A DNA stretch of 64,000 bases. Source: Trichormus_B sp936914905 (GTDB lineage Bacteria; Cyanobacteriota; Cyanobacteriia; Cyanobacteriales; Nostocaceae). The notes below the pieces were generated by a model. It ran no database searches. It had not been told where the DNA came from and worked only from the letters and a program-made list of their open reading frames with translations. Shown here one piece after another: positions 48,284 to 56,543 of this stretch. The position numbers were made by a program, and so were the translations under genes. Where the stretch lies: the NCBI RefSeq assembly GCF_039871975.1, contig NZ_JBDPLL010000001.1; one strand, given 5' to 3'. Every line of letters begins with the position of its first letter. Within the stretch, counting starts at the first letter, position 1.

Positions 48284-48457
48284 ATGGCCAAGCGCCGCAA
48301 CCCGAAAAAAGAAAAGGCGCTACGGAACCAGGCTTATGCCAGAAAGTTTCGTAAACGGACTACGACAGGAAGAATGCAAAGAAGGTTCCAACAAAGACCA
48401 GCGAAGAGTGAAGAAGATGAAGGAACAGGAGCAGCAGCAATGGACGCTGCTGAATAA
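48284..48457 (+). CDS. Small basic cyanobacterial protein (57 residues)
   Basis: It starts MAKRRNPKKEKALRNQAYAR and continues KFRKRTTTGRMQRRFQQRP before an acidic Ala/Glu-rich tail (SEEDEGTGAAAMDAAE). The high Lys/Arg content suggests an RNA or ribosome contact, by inference. A ribosome site (GAGGTG) lies 6-8 bases before this ATG. The longer frame from 48191 adds a hydrophobic leader with no relation to the family, so it is rejected. I recognise the protein as conserved in cyanobacteria with unknown function. Confidence 0.7.
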   Translation: MAKRRNPKKEKALRNQAYARKFRKRTTTGRMQRRFQQRPAKSEEDEGTGAAAMDAAE

Positions 48458-48665
48458 TTTGACTGTTTAAATATTTACTCTTTTATAGCAGTGAGCAGTC
48501 AGCATTCAGCTTTTGATAAACCTTAATATAATCAAGAGTTGGGAATTTGATCTTGCCCTAATTACCCTGACAACTGCTATATTAATTTTGTATATTTGGG
48601 CGTACATCTATATTAGTATTTGTACGCCTTTATTTATTTTTGAGTCAGGAGTAAAAAACTACTCA

Positions 48666-50054
48666 TCATTCAGCACTGATTTGAGTACGGGCTGCAAGAA
48701 GAGCTTGGCGAACTTGTGCAAAACCAGTACCACCGTAACTCTTGCGGGCTGCAACTATTTGATAGGGGGATATGGCTTCATAAATATCGGCTGCAAATGC
48801 TGGGTGTATTTGTTGCCATTCTTCTAGGGTTAAGTCTTTGAGTAGTTTACCTGCGGCTATGCTCGTTTTTACTACCTTACCCACAAGGTTGTAAGCTTCG
48901 CGGAATGGTACTCCCCGTGCGGCTAGATAGTCTGCGACATCAGTAGCGTTAGAAAAGTCTTCTGTAACTGCTTGTGCTAATCGCTGGGGACAAAATTCTA
49001 AACCTTCTCTCAACAAAAGGGTCATGGCTTCTAGACAGGCTTTGATGGTATTCACGCTGTCAAATATGCCTTCTTTATCTTCTTGCAGGTCTTTGTTATA
49101 TGCCAGGGGTAGTCCCTTCATGATGACTAACATCGCCTGAAGATGACCAAAGACACGCCCGGTTTTGCCTCGTACTAATTCTGGCACGTCGGGATTTTTC
49201 TTTTGGGGCATGATGCTGGAACCTGTGGCACAGCTATCTTTGAGGGTGACAAAGCGAAATTCTTCTGATGACCAGAGAATGACTTCTTCTGAAAGACGGC
49301 TGAGGTGAACCATGATAATACTGGCTGCACACAGAAATTCTATGGCAAAGTCGCGATCGCTCACTCCATCCAAGCTATTCGCATAAATTTGATCAAAATG
49401 CAATAACTTGGCGGTGTAATGTCGGTCAATGGGAAAAGTTGTTCCCGCTAAAGCACCACAACCCAGGGGAGAAATATTCACTCGTTGATAAACATCTCCT
49501 AAGCGTTCCAGGTCTCGTTGTGCCATATGAAAGTATGCCAGGAGGTGGTGCGCTAAACTGACAGGTTGGGCGCGTTGGAGGTGGGTATAACCAGGAATCA
49601 GGGTTTCAATATTTGTTTCAGCTATGTCGAGTAAGACGGCTTGAAGTTCCCGTAAATGCTGGCGGATTTGTTGGATTTGGTCACGGAGGTAGAGTCTAGT
49701 GTCAGTACCTACTTGGTCATTACGAGAACGGGCGGTATGTAGCTTTTTACCGACATTACCAACAATTTCTGTAAGTCGCTTTTCAACGGCAAAATGCACA
49801 TCTTCTGCATCAATACCAGGCTGAAATTTGCCCTGTCGGTATTCTTGCCGAATTTGATCTAAACCTGTAACTAATTGCTTTCCTTCTTCTGGGGAAATAA
49901 TCCCTGTATGAGCCAACATTTGAGCATGAGCTTGAGAAGCAGTGATATCATACTCTATGAGTTTAATGTCAAAACTTATACTAGCATTAAAACGTGCGAT
50001 CGCTGGATGTAGTGCAGATTCAAACCGCTGGCTCCAAGTTTGTTTTTCGGTCAT
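48666..50054 (-). CDS. argH: Argininosuccinate lyase
   Basis: It splits argininosuccinate into arginine and fumarate in arginine synthesis; arginine also feeds cyanophycin, whose genes are 5.5-10 kb away. The 462-residue protein carries the fumarase/aspartase superfamily regions: HTARSRNDQVGTDTRLYLRD, GYTHLQRAQPVSLAHHLLAY, and the signature GSSIMPQKKNPDVPELVRGK with the catalytic Ser loop. The end (AARKSYGGTGFAQVRQAL) is normal. It starts at ATG 50054. It is intact. Confidence 0.97.
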   Translation of the reverse strand: MTEKQTWSQRFESALHPAIARFNASISFDIKLIEYDITASQAHAQMLAHTGIISPEEGKQLVTGLDQIRQEYRQGKFQPGIDAEDVHFAVEKRLTEIVGNVGKKLHTARSRNDQVGTDTRLYLRDQIQQIRQHLRELQAVLLDIAETNIETLIPGYTHLQRAQPVSLAHHLLAYFHMAQRDLERLGDVYQRVNISPLGCGALAGTTFPIDRHYTAKLLHFDQIYANSLDGVSDRDFAIEFLCAASIIMVHLSRLSEEVILWSSEEFRFVTLKDSCATGSSIMPQKKNPDVPELVRGKTGRVFGHLQAMLVIMKGLPLAYNKDLQEDKEGIFDSVNTIKACLEAMTLLLREGLEFCPQRLAQAVTEDFSNATDVADYLAARGVPFREAYNLVGKVVKTSIAAGKLLKDLTLEEWQQIHPAFAADIYEAISPYQIVAARKSYGGTGFAQVRQALLAARTQISAE

Positions 50055-50150
50055 AAATTTAGAAGGAAGAGGAAATAAAAAATTGCGATTTTAGACTTTG
50101 AATCAACATTAATCCAAAATCTAATATCTCACTAATATCTAAAAATCTAT

Positions 50151-50396
50151 TTAACCGTAACTAGTTAAACCCTTAAGAAGATAGCCGATAATCATACCAA
50201 TCAACGTTGCCCAAATTTGGCCACTTTTGATAAAATTATTCCAACTACGTTGCATATGACCTAAAATATCCGGATCTTTAATATCCGTGTAATCACTAAC
50301 TAGGAAAAAATGGGTATGATCACTAATGGGGAAAGTGAGATGGAAGTGCAGGTTGCCCAAGAGGGAAAAAAATACTGTAACATTTAAATGTTCCAT
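50151..50396 (-). CDS. Small conserved cyanobacterial membrane-associated protein
   Basis: An 81-residue protein starting MEHLNVTVFFSLLGNLHFHL and ending KSGQIWATLIGMIIGYLLKG plus LTSYG; the C-terminal hydrophobic segment (about residues 58-76) is a probable membrane span. The middle part (YTDIKDPDILGHMQRSWNNF) is soluble. An upstream start at 50432 would add 12 residues. It lies between argH and larB on the same strand. Function unknown. Confidence 0.5.
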   Translation of the reverse strand: MEHLNVTVFFSLLGNLHFHLTFPISDHTHFFLVSDYTDIKDPDILGHMQRSWNNFIKSGQIWATLIGMIIGYLLKGLTSYG

Positions 50397-50498
50397 AACT
50401 TCATGACCAAAGAATTGATAAACTGTTCCCAAAAATGGTAGTAACTAATCTCATATCAAATAACCGCAATTATACACATTTTTTATTTTATTTCCTGA

Positions 50499-51284
50499 CT
50501 AACTTTGAGATGCCAAGCGTAATTTATCGGAAGTTCGCAAAATTTGTCCTGCTAAAATTGCTGCACCAAAACCATTATCTATATTAACCACACCCACACC
50601 GGCTGCACAAGAGTTAAGCATTGTCAATAAAGGAGCTAAACCAGAAAAACTTGCACCATAGCCGATGCTAGTAGGAACAGCAATCACAGGACAATCTACT
50701 AAACCTGCTACCACACTAGGTAAAGCCCCTTCCATACCTGCAACAACAATTAACACAGATGAGGACTCTAGTAAGTGACGGTTACTAAGTAAACGGTGAA
50801 TTCCAGCTACACCCACATCCCAAAGACGATGGACACGGAAACCAGAAAGTTCTGCTGTGACTGCGGCTTCTTCCGCTACAGGTAAATCAGCCGTTCCCGC
50901 AGAGAGAATACCGATTTGTCCAGGGAATTTAATTTCAATTTCCAAGGGTGCAATGGCACAAATTCGTGCAAATTCGTAGTATCGCAGACCTCTAACTTTC
51001 TTTTGCAGTTCAGTGTAAACCGAATATTCAATCCGTGTAGCTATGACCACAGGGTTCTGTTGACGCATTACGGAGATAATCTGCACAATTTGATCAATAG
51101 TTTTACCTTGTCCCCAAATGACTTCTGGGAAACCCGTTCTTAATTGACGGTGGTTATCTATTTTGGCAAACTCACCTACAGATTCATAAGATAAGTCCTT
51201 GAGTGAGTCGAATGCTATATCTGGGGTAATTTTACCATCAGCAACCGCTTCCAGGAGCGATCGCAAAGCTTCAGGTTGAGTCAC
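50499..51284 (-). CDS. larB: Nickel pincer cofactor biosynthesis protein LarB
   Basis: LarB carboxylates and hydrolyses nicotinic acid adenine dinucleotide, the first step in making the nickel-pincer nucleotide used by lactate racemase and related enzymes. The 261-residue protein has a helical N-terminus (LRSLLEAVADGKITPDIAFD), an FPEVIWGQGKTIDQI region, and a PurE-like catalytic domain: IGILSAGTADLPVAEEAAVT, VLIVVAGMEGALPSVVAGLV and PTSIGYGASFSGLAPLLTML. It starts with GTG. larC and larE are not in this window, so pathway completeness cannot be judged. It is intact. Confidence 0.92.
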   Translation of the reverse strand: MTQPEALRSLLEAVADGKITPDIAFDSLKDLSYESVGEFAKIDNHRQLRTGFPEVIWGQGKTIDQIVQIISVMRQQNPVVIATRIEYSVYTELQKKVRGLRYYEFARICAIAPLEIEIKFPGQIGILSAGTADLPVAEEAAVTAELSGFRVHRLWDVGVAGIHRLLSNRHLLESSSVLIVVAGMEGALPSVVAGLVDCPVIAVPTSIGYGASFSGLAPLLTMLNSCAAGVGVVNIDNGFGAAILAGQILRTSDKLRLASQS

Positions 51285-51295
51285 AGCGATTTTTG

Positions 51296-51335
51296 GTAAT
51301 TAGTAATTGGTAATTGGTGATTGGTAATTGATAAA
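51296..51335. repeat. Short tandem repeat (GGTAATT / GGTGATT)
   Basis: Repeats of TGGTAATTAGTAATTGGTAA type directly upstream of larB; a typical heterocystous cyanobacterial short tandem repeat. Confidence 0.85.
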
Positions 51336-51371
51336 TTTTTAATCTGTCACCTGTAACCTATCACCTATTTT

Positions 51372-53156
51372 CTATTTTGTAATTTTAATTTCATGAATGT
51401 TCCAAAATGGACCACCCAAAGCAGAAAATCTAATTCCTTGAAAACGGTTTCGGATTGCGGAAAGAGAATAGGAATTTACTAAGTAAATAAATGGTAAATT
51501 TTCCTGTGTTAATCGTTGAACTTCTGCATAAATTTCTTTCACCTTCGGTTCATCAAATTCCTGTGCACCTTGAATATAAAATTCATGAATCTTCGCCTCC
51601 CACGGTAAAACTTTCCACCCTTCTATTGGTTTTTGTCCTGGTTGGGGTTTTTGATTAAACATATGTAATCCACCTTCAGGAGACCACACATTAGCCCCAT
51701 CATTTGGTTCTAATCCACCAGTCAAACCTAGTAAAGAAGCTTCCCAATCTAAAGTATTAGATAGCTTATCTATAAAAGTATTCCATGCTAAAGGAGTAAA
51801 ATCAACTTGGATACCAACTTTACTCAAATCCTGTTTAATTTGTGAACCTATTGCTTCACGAATCTTGTTACCAGCATTGGTAAGTAAAGCAAACCTAACA
51901 TGGTTTCCTTGAGCATCTTCTAGCTGATTTTGATCATTGTATCTAAACCCAGATTTGAGTAATAATTCCTTAGATTTTTCGGGATTATAGTTATAAACTT
52001 TTAGTCCTACTTCTGGAGAAAGGTAATAGGGACTCTGCACAGAAATAGGTGAATTTTGCGGTTTACCTAAACCACGAAATGTATTATCAATCATGGTTTG
52101 TCTATCAATTGCATAAGCCACAGCTTGGCGAAAATCTACATTATTAAACCAACGTGATTTAATTGGGTCTATGAGTGGTTTACCGTTTCTTTTTCCTTGA
52201 TTCAAATTAAAAAGCATAAAACTTGTACTTGTAGAAGGTCCTCCATTATAAATTTGGAAATTACCTTGTTTTTCTTGTACCTTTAATAAAGAAAAATAGT
52301 CTGGTGCTACCCCCACAGCATCTAAACCACCAGAACGAAATTGTAATAAAGAAGTATCCGTTGATTCGACAATTTGCCAAACAATACGTTCAATATAAGG
52401 TTGGGGTTTACCTTGAGCATCTTTACGCCAATAATAGGGATTACGCCGGAAAATTACCCGCTGACTAGTATCGTAACGTTCCAGCTTGAAGGCACCATTA
52501 ACAATTATTTGTTCAGGTGGAGTATCAATACCCCATGTTGTCAGAAATTTAGGTTTTCCGTCTTGGTCTTTCGTTTCTAAAGATTCTCGTAACGCATGAG
52601 CAGGTAAAATAGGCAGACCAGTGTTTTGTAAAAAAGGTCTAAAAGGTTCTGGTATGGTAAACTCTACCCGTCTTTTATCAATTTTTTTAATACTGGGAAA
52701 TTTGCCATCTTTCCCAACTCTCAAAATATCTCTAACGTCTGTTGGTATGGCTTCATTGAGATAAATGTCATTATAAGTAAATACAACATCATCAGATGTC
52801 AGTGGTTGTCCATCAGACCATTTTAAATTATTGCGCAGAGTGAAAGTGATCTTTAATTTATCCTCAGAAACTTCCCATGATTCTGCTAAATTTGGTTCAA
52901 GTTTACCCGTGATAGGATTTTGGTTAAGTAATCCTTCATAAGTATATCCAAAAATATTATTTGCATCAGAATTAAGAGCATAGTTAAAGGTTTTTGGATC
53001 GCTGAGAATACTGGTTACTAACTGTGCTACTTGTGCGGTGCTAGTTTTCAGTTTAGTTGGATTACAAGCACTAATTGTCAGGGCTGTAAAGGAAAGGAGG
53101 CTGATAAGCAAGAAAAAGCGTCTTGTGTAAGTGAGTATTCTTTTAGTCAATGTCAT
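51372..53156 (-). CDS. ABC transporter substrate-binding lipoprotein, family 5 (peptide/nickel type)
   Basis: A 594-residue periplasmic binding protein. The lipoprotein signal ends LSFTALTISAC with the lipid-anchoring Cys at about residue 31. The mature part is typical of the DppA/OppA/NikA family: NLAESWEVSEDKLKITFTLR, NNLKWSDGQPLTSDDVVFTY, FRQAVAYAIDRQTMIDNTFR and QEFDEPKVKEIYAEVQRLTQ. The ligand (peptide, nickel or other) cannot be read from the sequence. No permease or ATPase genes are adjacent, which is common in cyanobacteria. It is intact. Confidence 0.9.
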   Translation of the reverse strand: MTLTKRILTYTRRFFLLISLLSFTALTISACNPTKLKTSTAQVAQLVTSILSDPKTFNYALNSDANNIFGYTYEGLLNQNPITGKLEPNLAESWEVSEDKLKITFTLRNNLKWSDGQPLTSDDVVFTYNDIYLNEAIPTDVRDILRVGKDGKFPSIKKIDKRRVEFTIPEPFRPFLQNTGLPILPAHALRESLETKDQDGKPKFLTTWGIDTPPEQIIVNGAFKLERYDTSQRVIFRRNPYYWRKDAQGKPQPYIERIVWQIVESTDTSLLQFRSGGLDAVGVAPDYFSLLKVQEKQGNFQIYNGGPSTSTSFMLFNLNQGKRNGKPLIDPIKSRWFNNVDFRQAVAYAIDRQTMIDNTFRGLGKPQNSPISVQSPYYLSPEVGLKVYNYNPEKSKELLLKSGFRYNDQNQLEDAQGNHVRFALLTNAGNKIREAIGSQIKQDLSKVGIQVDFTPLAWNTFIDKLSNTLDWEASLLGLTGGLEPNDGANVWSPEGGLHMFNQKPQPGQKPIEGWKVLPWEAKIHEFYIQGAQEFDEPKVKEIYAEVQRLTQENLPFIYLVNSYSLSAIRNRFQGIRFSALGGPFWNIHEIKITK

Positions 53157-53188
53157 TATTTCACTAATATAAATATTATTTAGGTTAA

Positions 53189-53588
53189 TTAATGAACGAG
53201 AATTACACCAGCCAAGAAATTGGTGTCATAGGTGCTGAGAACCTTAGCAGTCTCTAACTCTAATGCTCTATTTTCTCTTATGGCATTTTTAGATTTTAAA
53301 ATAGTGCTATTGTCTAATTCAGCCAGCATTGCAAAACAAACTTTTTCAGAATTCTCTAAATATAAATGTGTTACTTTTGATAAATTACCTTCTTCTCTTC
53401 GCCGTGTATTTTTCTCTTTTTATATCAACCCATAGTGCTATTTGCTGATCTTTATCTAATAAAATAATATCTGGATCAGACAGAAGCAATAATCTTTCTA
53501 TTTTTTACGGTGAATCAAATTCATTATTCCAAATACTGGAGGTCAGCCTGATTTTAACTAATTCCTCCGGTTTATCTAAACTAAACAT
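53189..53588 (-). pseudogene. Unknown conserved protein, broken
   Basis: From ATG 53588 the frame reads MFSLDKPEELVKIRLTSSIW and NNEFDSP, a TAA, then KIERLLLLSDPDIILLDKDQ, QIALWVDIKREKYTA and a frameshift. The next frame reads NLSKVTHLYLENSEKVCFAM, LAELDNSTILKSKNAIRENR and YDTNFLAGVILVH, to TAA at 53189-53191. The two pieces make a protein of about 130 residues that I do not recognise. A stop and a frameshift point to a decaying gene. It lies between the substrate-binding gene and ispF, on the same strand. Confidence 0.5.
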
Positions 53589-53607
53589 ATAGCAATGCTC
53601 CTATTAA

Positions 53608-54090
53608 TTAATCACTTGCCACTAACAAAACTACAGCATACGCACAAATACCTTCTTCTCTACCAGTTGATCCTAATTTTTCATTAGTAGTAGCTTTGAC
53701 ACTAACTTGATTTGGTTCTAGTTCTAAAACAGCTGCTAATTTATCCCGCATTTTGGCAATATGTGGTTTTAGTTTCGGACGTTCAGCCACAACTACAGAA
53801 TCAATATTTCCTATTTTCCAACCTTGGTCACGAATTAACTGATGTACTTGTTTTAATAATACAAGACTATCAGCCCCAGCCCATTCGGGATCGCTAGGGG
53901 GGAAATAATGACCTATATCTCCTAAAGATAATGCTCCCAGCATCGCGTCCATGATGCCGTGGGTGAGGACATCAGCATCACTATGTCCTAATAACCCCAG
54001 TTCATGAGGAATGTGAATACCGCCTAAAATTAAATTGCGATCGCTCACCAATCTGTGAATATCGTAGCCGTTACCGATTCTGATGTTCAT
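53608..54090 (-). CDS. ispF: 2-C-methyl-D-erythritol 2,4-cyclodiphosphate synthase
   Basis: IspF makes the cyclic diphosphate intermediate of the MEP isoprenoid pathway, needed for carotenoids, phytol and quinones. The 160-residue protein carries GNGYDIHRL (metal ligands Asp and His), HELGLLGHSDADVLTHGIMD and AMLGALSLGDIGHYFPPSDP, and the end TTNEKLGSTGREEGICAYAV. All active-site residues are present. ATG 54090 is preferred; ATG 54096 is two codons upstream. It follows trmD by about 60 bases on the same strand, so they may be co-transcribed, with a short repeat between them. Confidence 0.95.
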   Translation of the reverse strand: MNIRIGNGYDIHRLVSDRNLILGGIHIPHELGLLGHSDADVLTHGIMDAMLGALSLGDIGHYFPPSDPEWAGADSLVLLKQVHQLIRDQGWKIGNIDSVVVAERPKLKPHIAKMRDKLAAVLELEPNQVSVKATTNEKLGSTGREEGICAYAVVLLVASD

Positions 54091-54115
54091 AGTCATTAGT
54101 CATTGGTCATTGGTA
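54091..54115. repeat. Short tandem repeat between trmD and ispF
   Basis: TAGTCATTAGTCATTGGTCATTGGT lies between trmD and ispF, overlapping the alternative ispF start. Confidence 0.8.
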
Positions 54116-54154
54116 AGACGTGGAACATTAATTTCCCGAATTTATTGTTAACTG

Positions 54155-54865
54155 TTAACTGTCACCTGTTCCCTGTTCTCTCTCTTTTTGCCATTTTCGC
54201 AGTAAATCGGGACGGCGCAAAGCTGTGCGCTCAAGTTGTTGTTGGAAACGCCATTTAGCAATTTCCGCATGGTTTCCACTCAATAACACATCTGGTACTT
54301 TCCACCCACGAAAATTGGCGGGACGAGTGTACTGAGGAAAATCCAATAATCCCTCTTCAAAACTTTCTGCTTTGAGAGATTCCTCCTTACCCACCGTCCC
54401 TGGTAGTAAACGTAATACTCCATTGAGCAAAGCCATAGCCGGAATTTCTCCACCAGTTAAAATAAAATCACCCAAAGATACCTCACGAGTGACCAAATTC
54501 AGCACTCTATCATCTACCCCTTCATAGTGACCACAAATCACCACCAATTGGTCGTAATTCGTGGACAAATCACGCAACAGGGGTTGATTGATAGTTTGAC
54601 CTTGGGGACTCATTAAAATCACATCTCGCCGGGCTAGGGATGGTAGCGACTCCACAGCAGCAAAAATAGGTTCAGGCTTCATTAGCATCCCCACACCTCC
54701 ACCGTAAGGTTCATCATCAACCTTACGATGTTTATCAGTGGTAAAGTCCCTGGGATTAACCAAATGTACCTGAGCAATCTGTCTGGCTAGAGCTTTACTT
54801 AATAGCCCAGAACTGAGAACCGAGCTAAAACAGTCAGGAAAAAGCGTAACTATATCAAAACGCAC
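54155..54865 (-). CDS. trmD: tRNA (guanine-N1-)-methyltransferase TrmD
   Basis: TrmD methylates G37 of tRNAs next to the anticodon and so prevents +1 frameshifting. The 236-residue SPOUT protein has MRFDIVTLFPDCFSSVLSSG, DEPYGGGVGMLMKPEPIFAA, and the S-adenosylmethionine knot: VICGHYEGVDDRVLNLVTRE, VSLGDFILTGGEIPAMALLN and GVLRLLPGTVGKEESLKAES. It ends in a charged tail. It is intact and complete. Upstream of ispF on the same strand. Confidence 0.97.
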   Translation of the reverse strand: MRFDIVTLFPDCFSSVLSSGLLSKALARQIAQVHLVNPRDFTTDKHRKVDDEPYGGGVGMLMKPEPIFAAVESLPSLARRDVILMSPQGQTINQPLLRDLSTNYDQLVVICGHYEGVDDRVLNLVTREVSLGDFILTGGEIPAMALLNGVLRLLPGTVGKEESLKAESFEEGLLDFPQYTRPANFRGWKVPDVLLSGNHAEIAKWRFQQQLERTALRRPDLLRKWQKEREQGTGDS

Positions 54866-55507
54866 AGTAATTCGTATTCAATGACACTAATCTAAGATTG
54901 GAACATTTAACGTAAATTTCTGGTTAACGTCAGTTACCAAAGAAGCTAAGAGGTAAAAGGCAGAAGAGTGTGAATTTTTAATTTTTAATAGTTTCTCCCC
55001 TTAAACCCTACACCTTACACCCTACACCCTCTTCTTCCTCTTGATCAAGAGTATCTGAAATTACTAAAACTCTTGGGTTTTTGGTGCGTTCAAAAATTTT
55101 TCTAATTTTTCTAATTACTTAATTTATGTTTAAATATTGTCACAACTAAATTTAAATTAAAAATCCAACCCAAGTTAAAAACTTCCAGGAGGCATTGTGT
55201 GGGTTAAAGAAAAAATTGGGACGGCTTGTGCCGAGCCAATCTCCGAAAAGTGTCCTCTCAAAAAAGCAAAGGGCGAAAATCAACAGGCTATTAAACCCTG
55301 TTAAATTTACCTGAAGTTGTGACAGGAGCTAATAACCTGTTGAATGCAACCCCTAAATTTGTACGCCAGGCTCTGGCGGAATTTAAGCCCGTGGACAAGA
55401 AACCCTCTCTGTGGCTCTGGTGGAAGCGGGAAATAAACAGCAATGTATGGCTTGCGCCACTCTGCGCTATCAGCATTGTATAAGTTTTATGGAGCAGCAG
55501 AAACACA
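54866..55507. promoter_or_regulatory. Upstream region between trmD and cphB
   Basis: About 640 bases. The distal part (54950-55110) carries repeats of CCTACACC type. The proximal 320 bases (55180-55500) are higher in GC, with an open plus-strand frame from about 55298 reading LPEVVTGANNLLNATPKFVR and QALAEFKPVDKKPSLWLWWK, ending TAA after ISIV at about 55482. I do not recognise it and see no start codon. It may be a remnant or part of the cphB leader. Confidence 0.4.
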
Positions 55508-56371
55508 ATGCAGCAATTAAAAGCTAAATCGCTGGAAATGAGGACACCCCAAGCAACCAAAACCGCTGTTCTAGTTATCGGAGGCGCAGAAGACAAAGTT
55601 CACGGACGCGAAATCCTGCGGACTTTTGTTGCTCGTGCTGGTGCTAGTAAGGCGTATATTACAATTATTCCATCCGCCTCCCGCGAACCGGCTATCATCG
55701 GTGGTCGGTATATTCGCATTTTTGAAGAAATGGGTGCTGAAAAAGTTGAGATCTTAGACATTCGCGAACGTGAACAATGCGACAATTCTCAAGTTAAAGC
55801 ATCTCTAGAAGCTTGTACTGGGGTCTTTTTAACAGGAGGAGACCAATTACGTCTCTGTGGAGTTCTCTCTGATACAGCCGCAATGGATATTATCCGGCAG
55901 CGGGTAAGAGCAGGACAACTAACCTTAGCAGGAACCAGTGCAGGCGCTGCGGTAATGGGACATCATATGATTGCAGGTGGTGGAAGTGGTGAAACACCAA
56001 ATCGTTCCCTAGTAGATATGGCAACGGGCTTAGGATTTATTCCTGAAGTCATAGTGGATCAACATTTCCATAACCGGAATCGCATGGGGAGACTTGTAAG
56101 TGCGATCGCAGCACATCCTGACCGTCTAGGCATTGGCATTGATGAAGATACTTGTGCTGTGTTTGAACGCGATGGTTGGTTACAAGTTATGGGTAAAGGC
56201 AGTGTTACCATTGTTGATCCTACAGAACTTACCCATACCAACGAACCCCATGTTAGTGCCAATGAACCATTGACAGTGCATAATTTACGCCTACATATCC
56301 TCAGTTACGGAGATCGTTTCCATCTTTACCAACGTACTGTTTTACCTACTGTGCATAGGATCTCCACCTGA
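55508..56371 (+). CDS. cphB: Cyanophycinase
   Basis: CphB is a serine protease-type exopeptidase that cuts cyanophycin to beta-Asp-Arg dipeptides. The 287-residue peptidase S51 family protein reads TAVLVIGGAEDKVHGREILR, YITIIPSASREPAIIGGRYI, GVFLTGGDQLRLCGVLSDTA and LAGTSAGAAVMGHHMIAGGG (nucleophile Ser in GTSAGA, with an oxyanion Gly). EVIVDQHFHNRNRMGRLVSA supplies further active-site residues. It is intact and full length. It lies 172 bases upstream of cphA on the same strand, the usual cyanobacterial cphBA order, which lets the polymer be made and broken down under shared control. Confidence 0.96.
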   Translation: MQQLKAKSLEMRTPQATKTAVLVIGGAEDKVHGREILRTFVARAGASKAYITIIPSASREPAIIGGRYIRIFEEMGAEKVEILDIREREQCDNSQVKASLEACTGVFLTGGDQLRLCGVLSDTAAMDIIRQRVRAGQLTLAGTSAGAAVMGHHMIAGGGSGETPNRSLVDMATGLGFIPEVIVDQHFHNRNRMGRLVSAIAAHPDRLGIGIDEDTCAVFERDGWLQVMGKGSVTIVDPTELTHTNEPHVSANEPLTVHNLRLHILSYGDRFHLYQRTVLPTVHRIST

Positions 56372-56543
56372 CGGGATAGAGTATCTGAGGTTACACTGAT
56401 TTGACCGCACTTGATTTCTTACTGCCCAAAATATTGGACTAAATACTATCTGAAAAGAAAAAACTGTTCATAACAAACAGTTTAGCGGTCAATTCCAGTA
56501 AGAAACTAGAATTTTGGTTCCGAATCTCCATCTACCTATTCCC

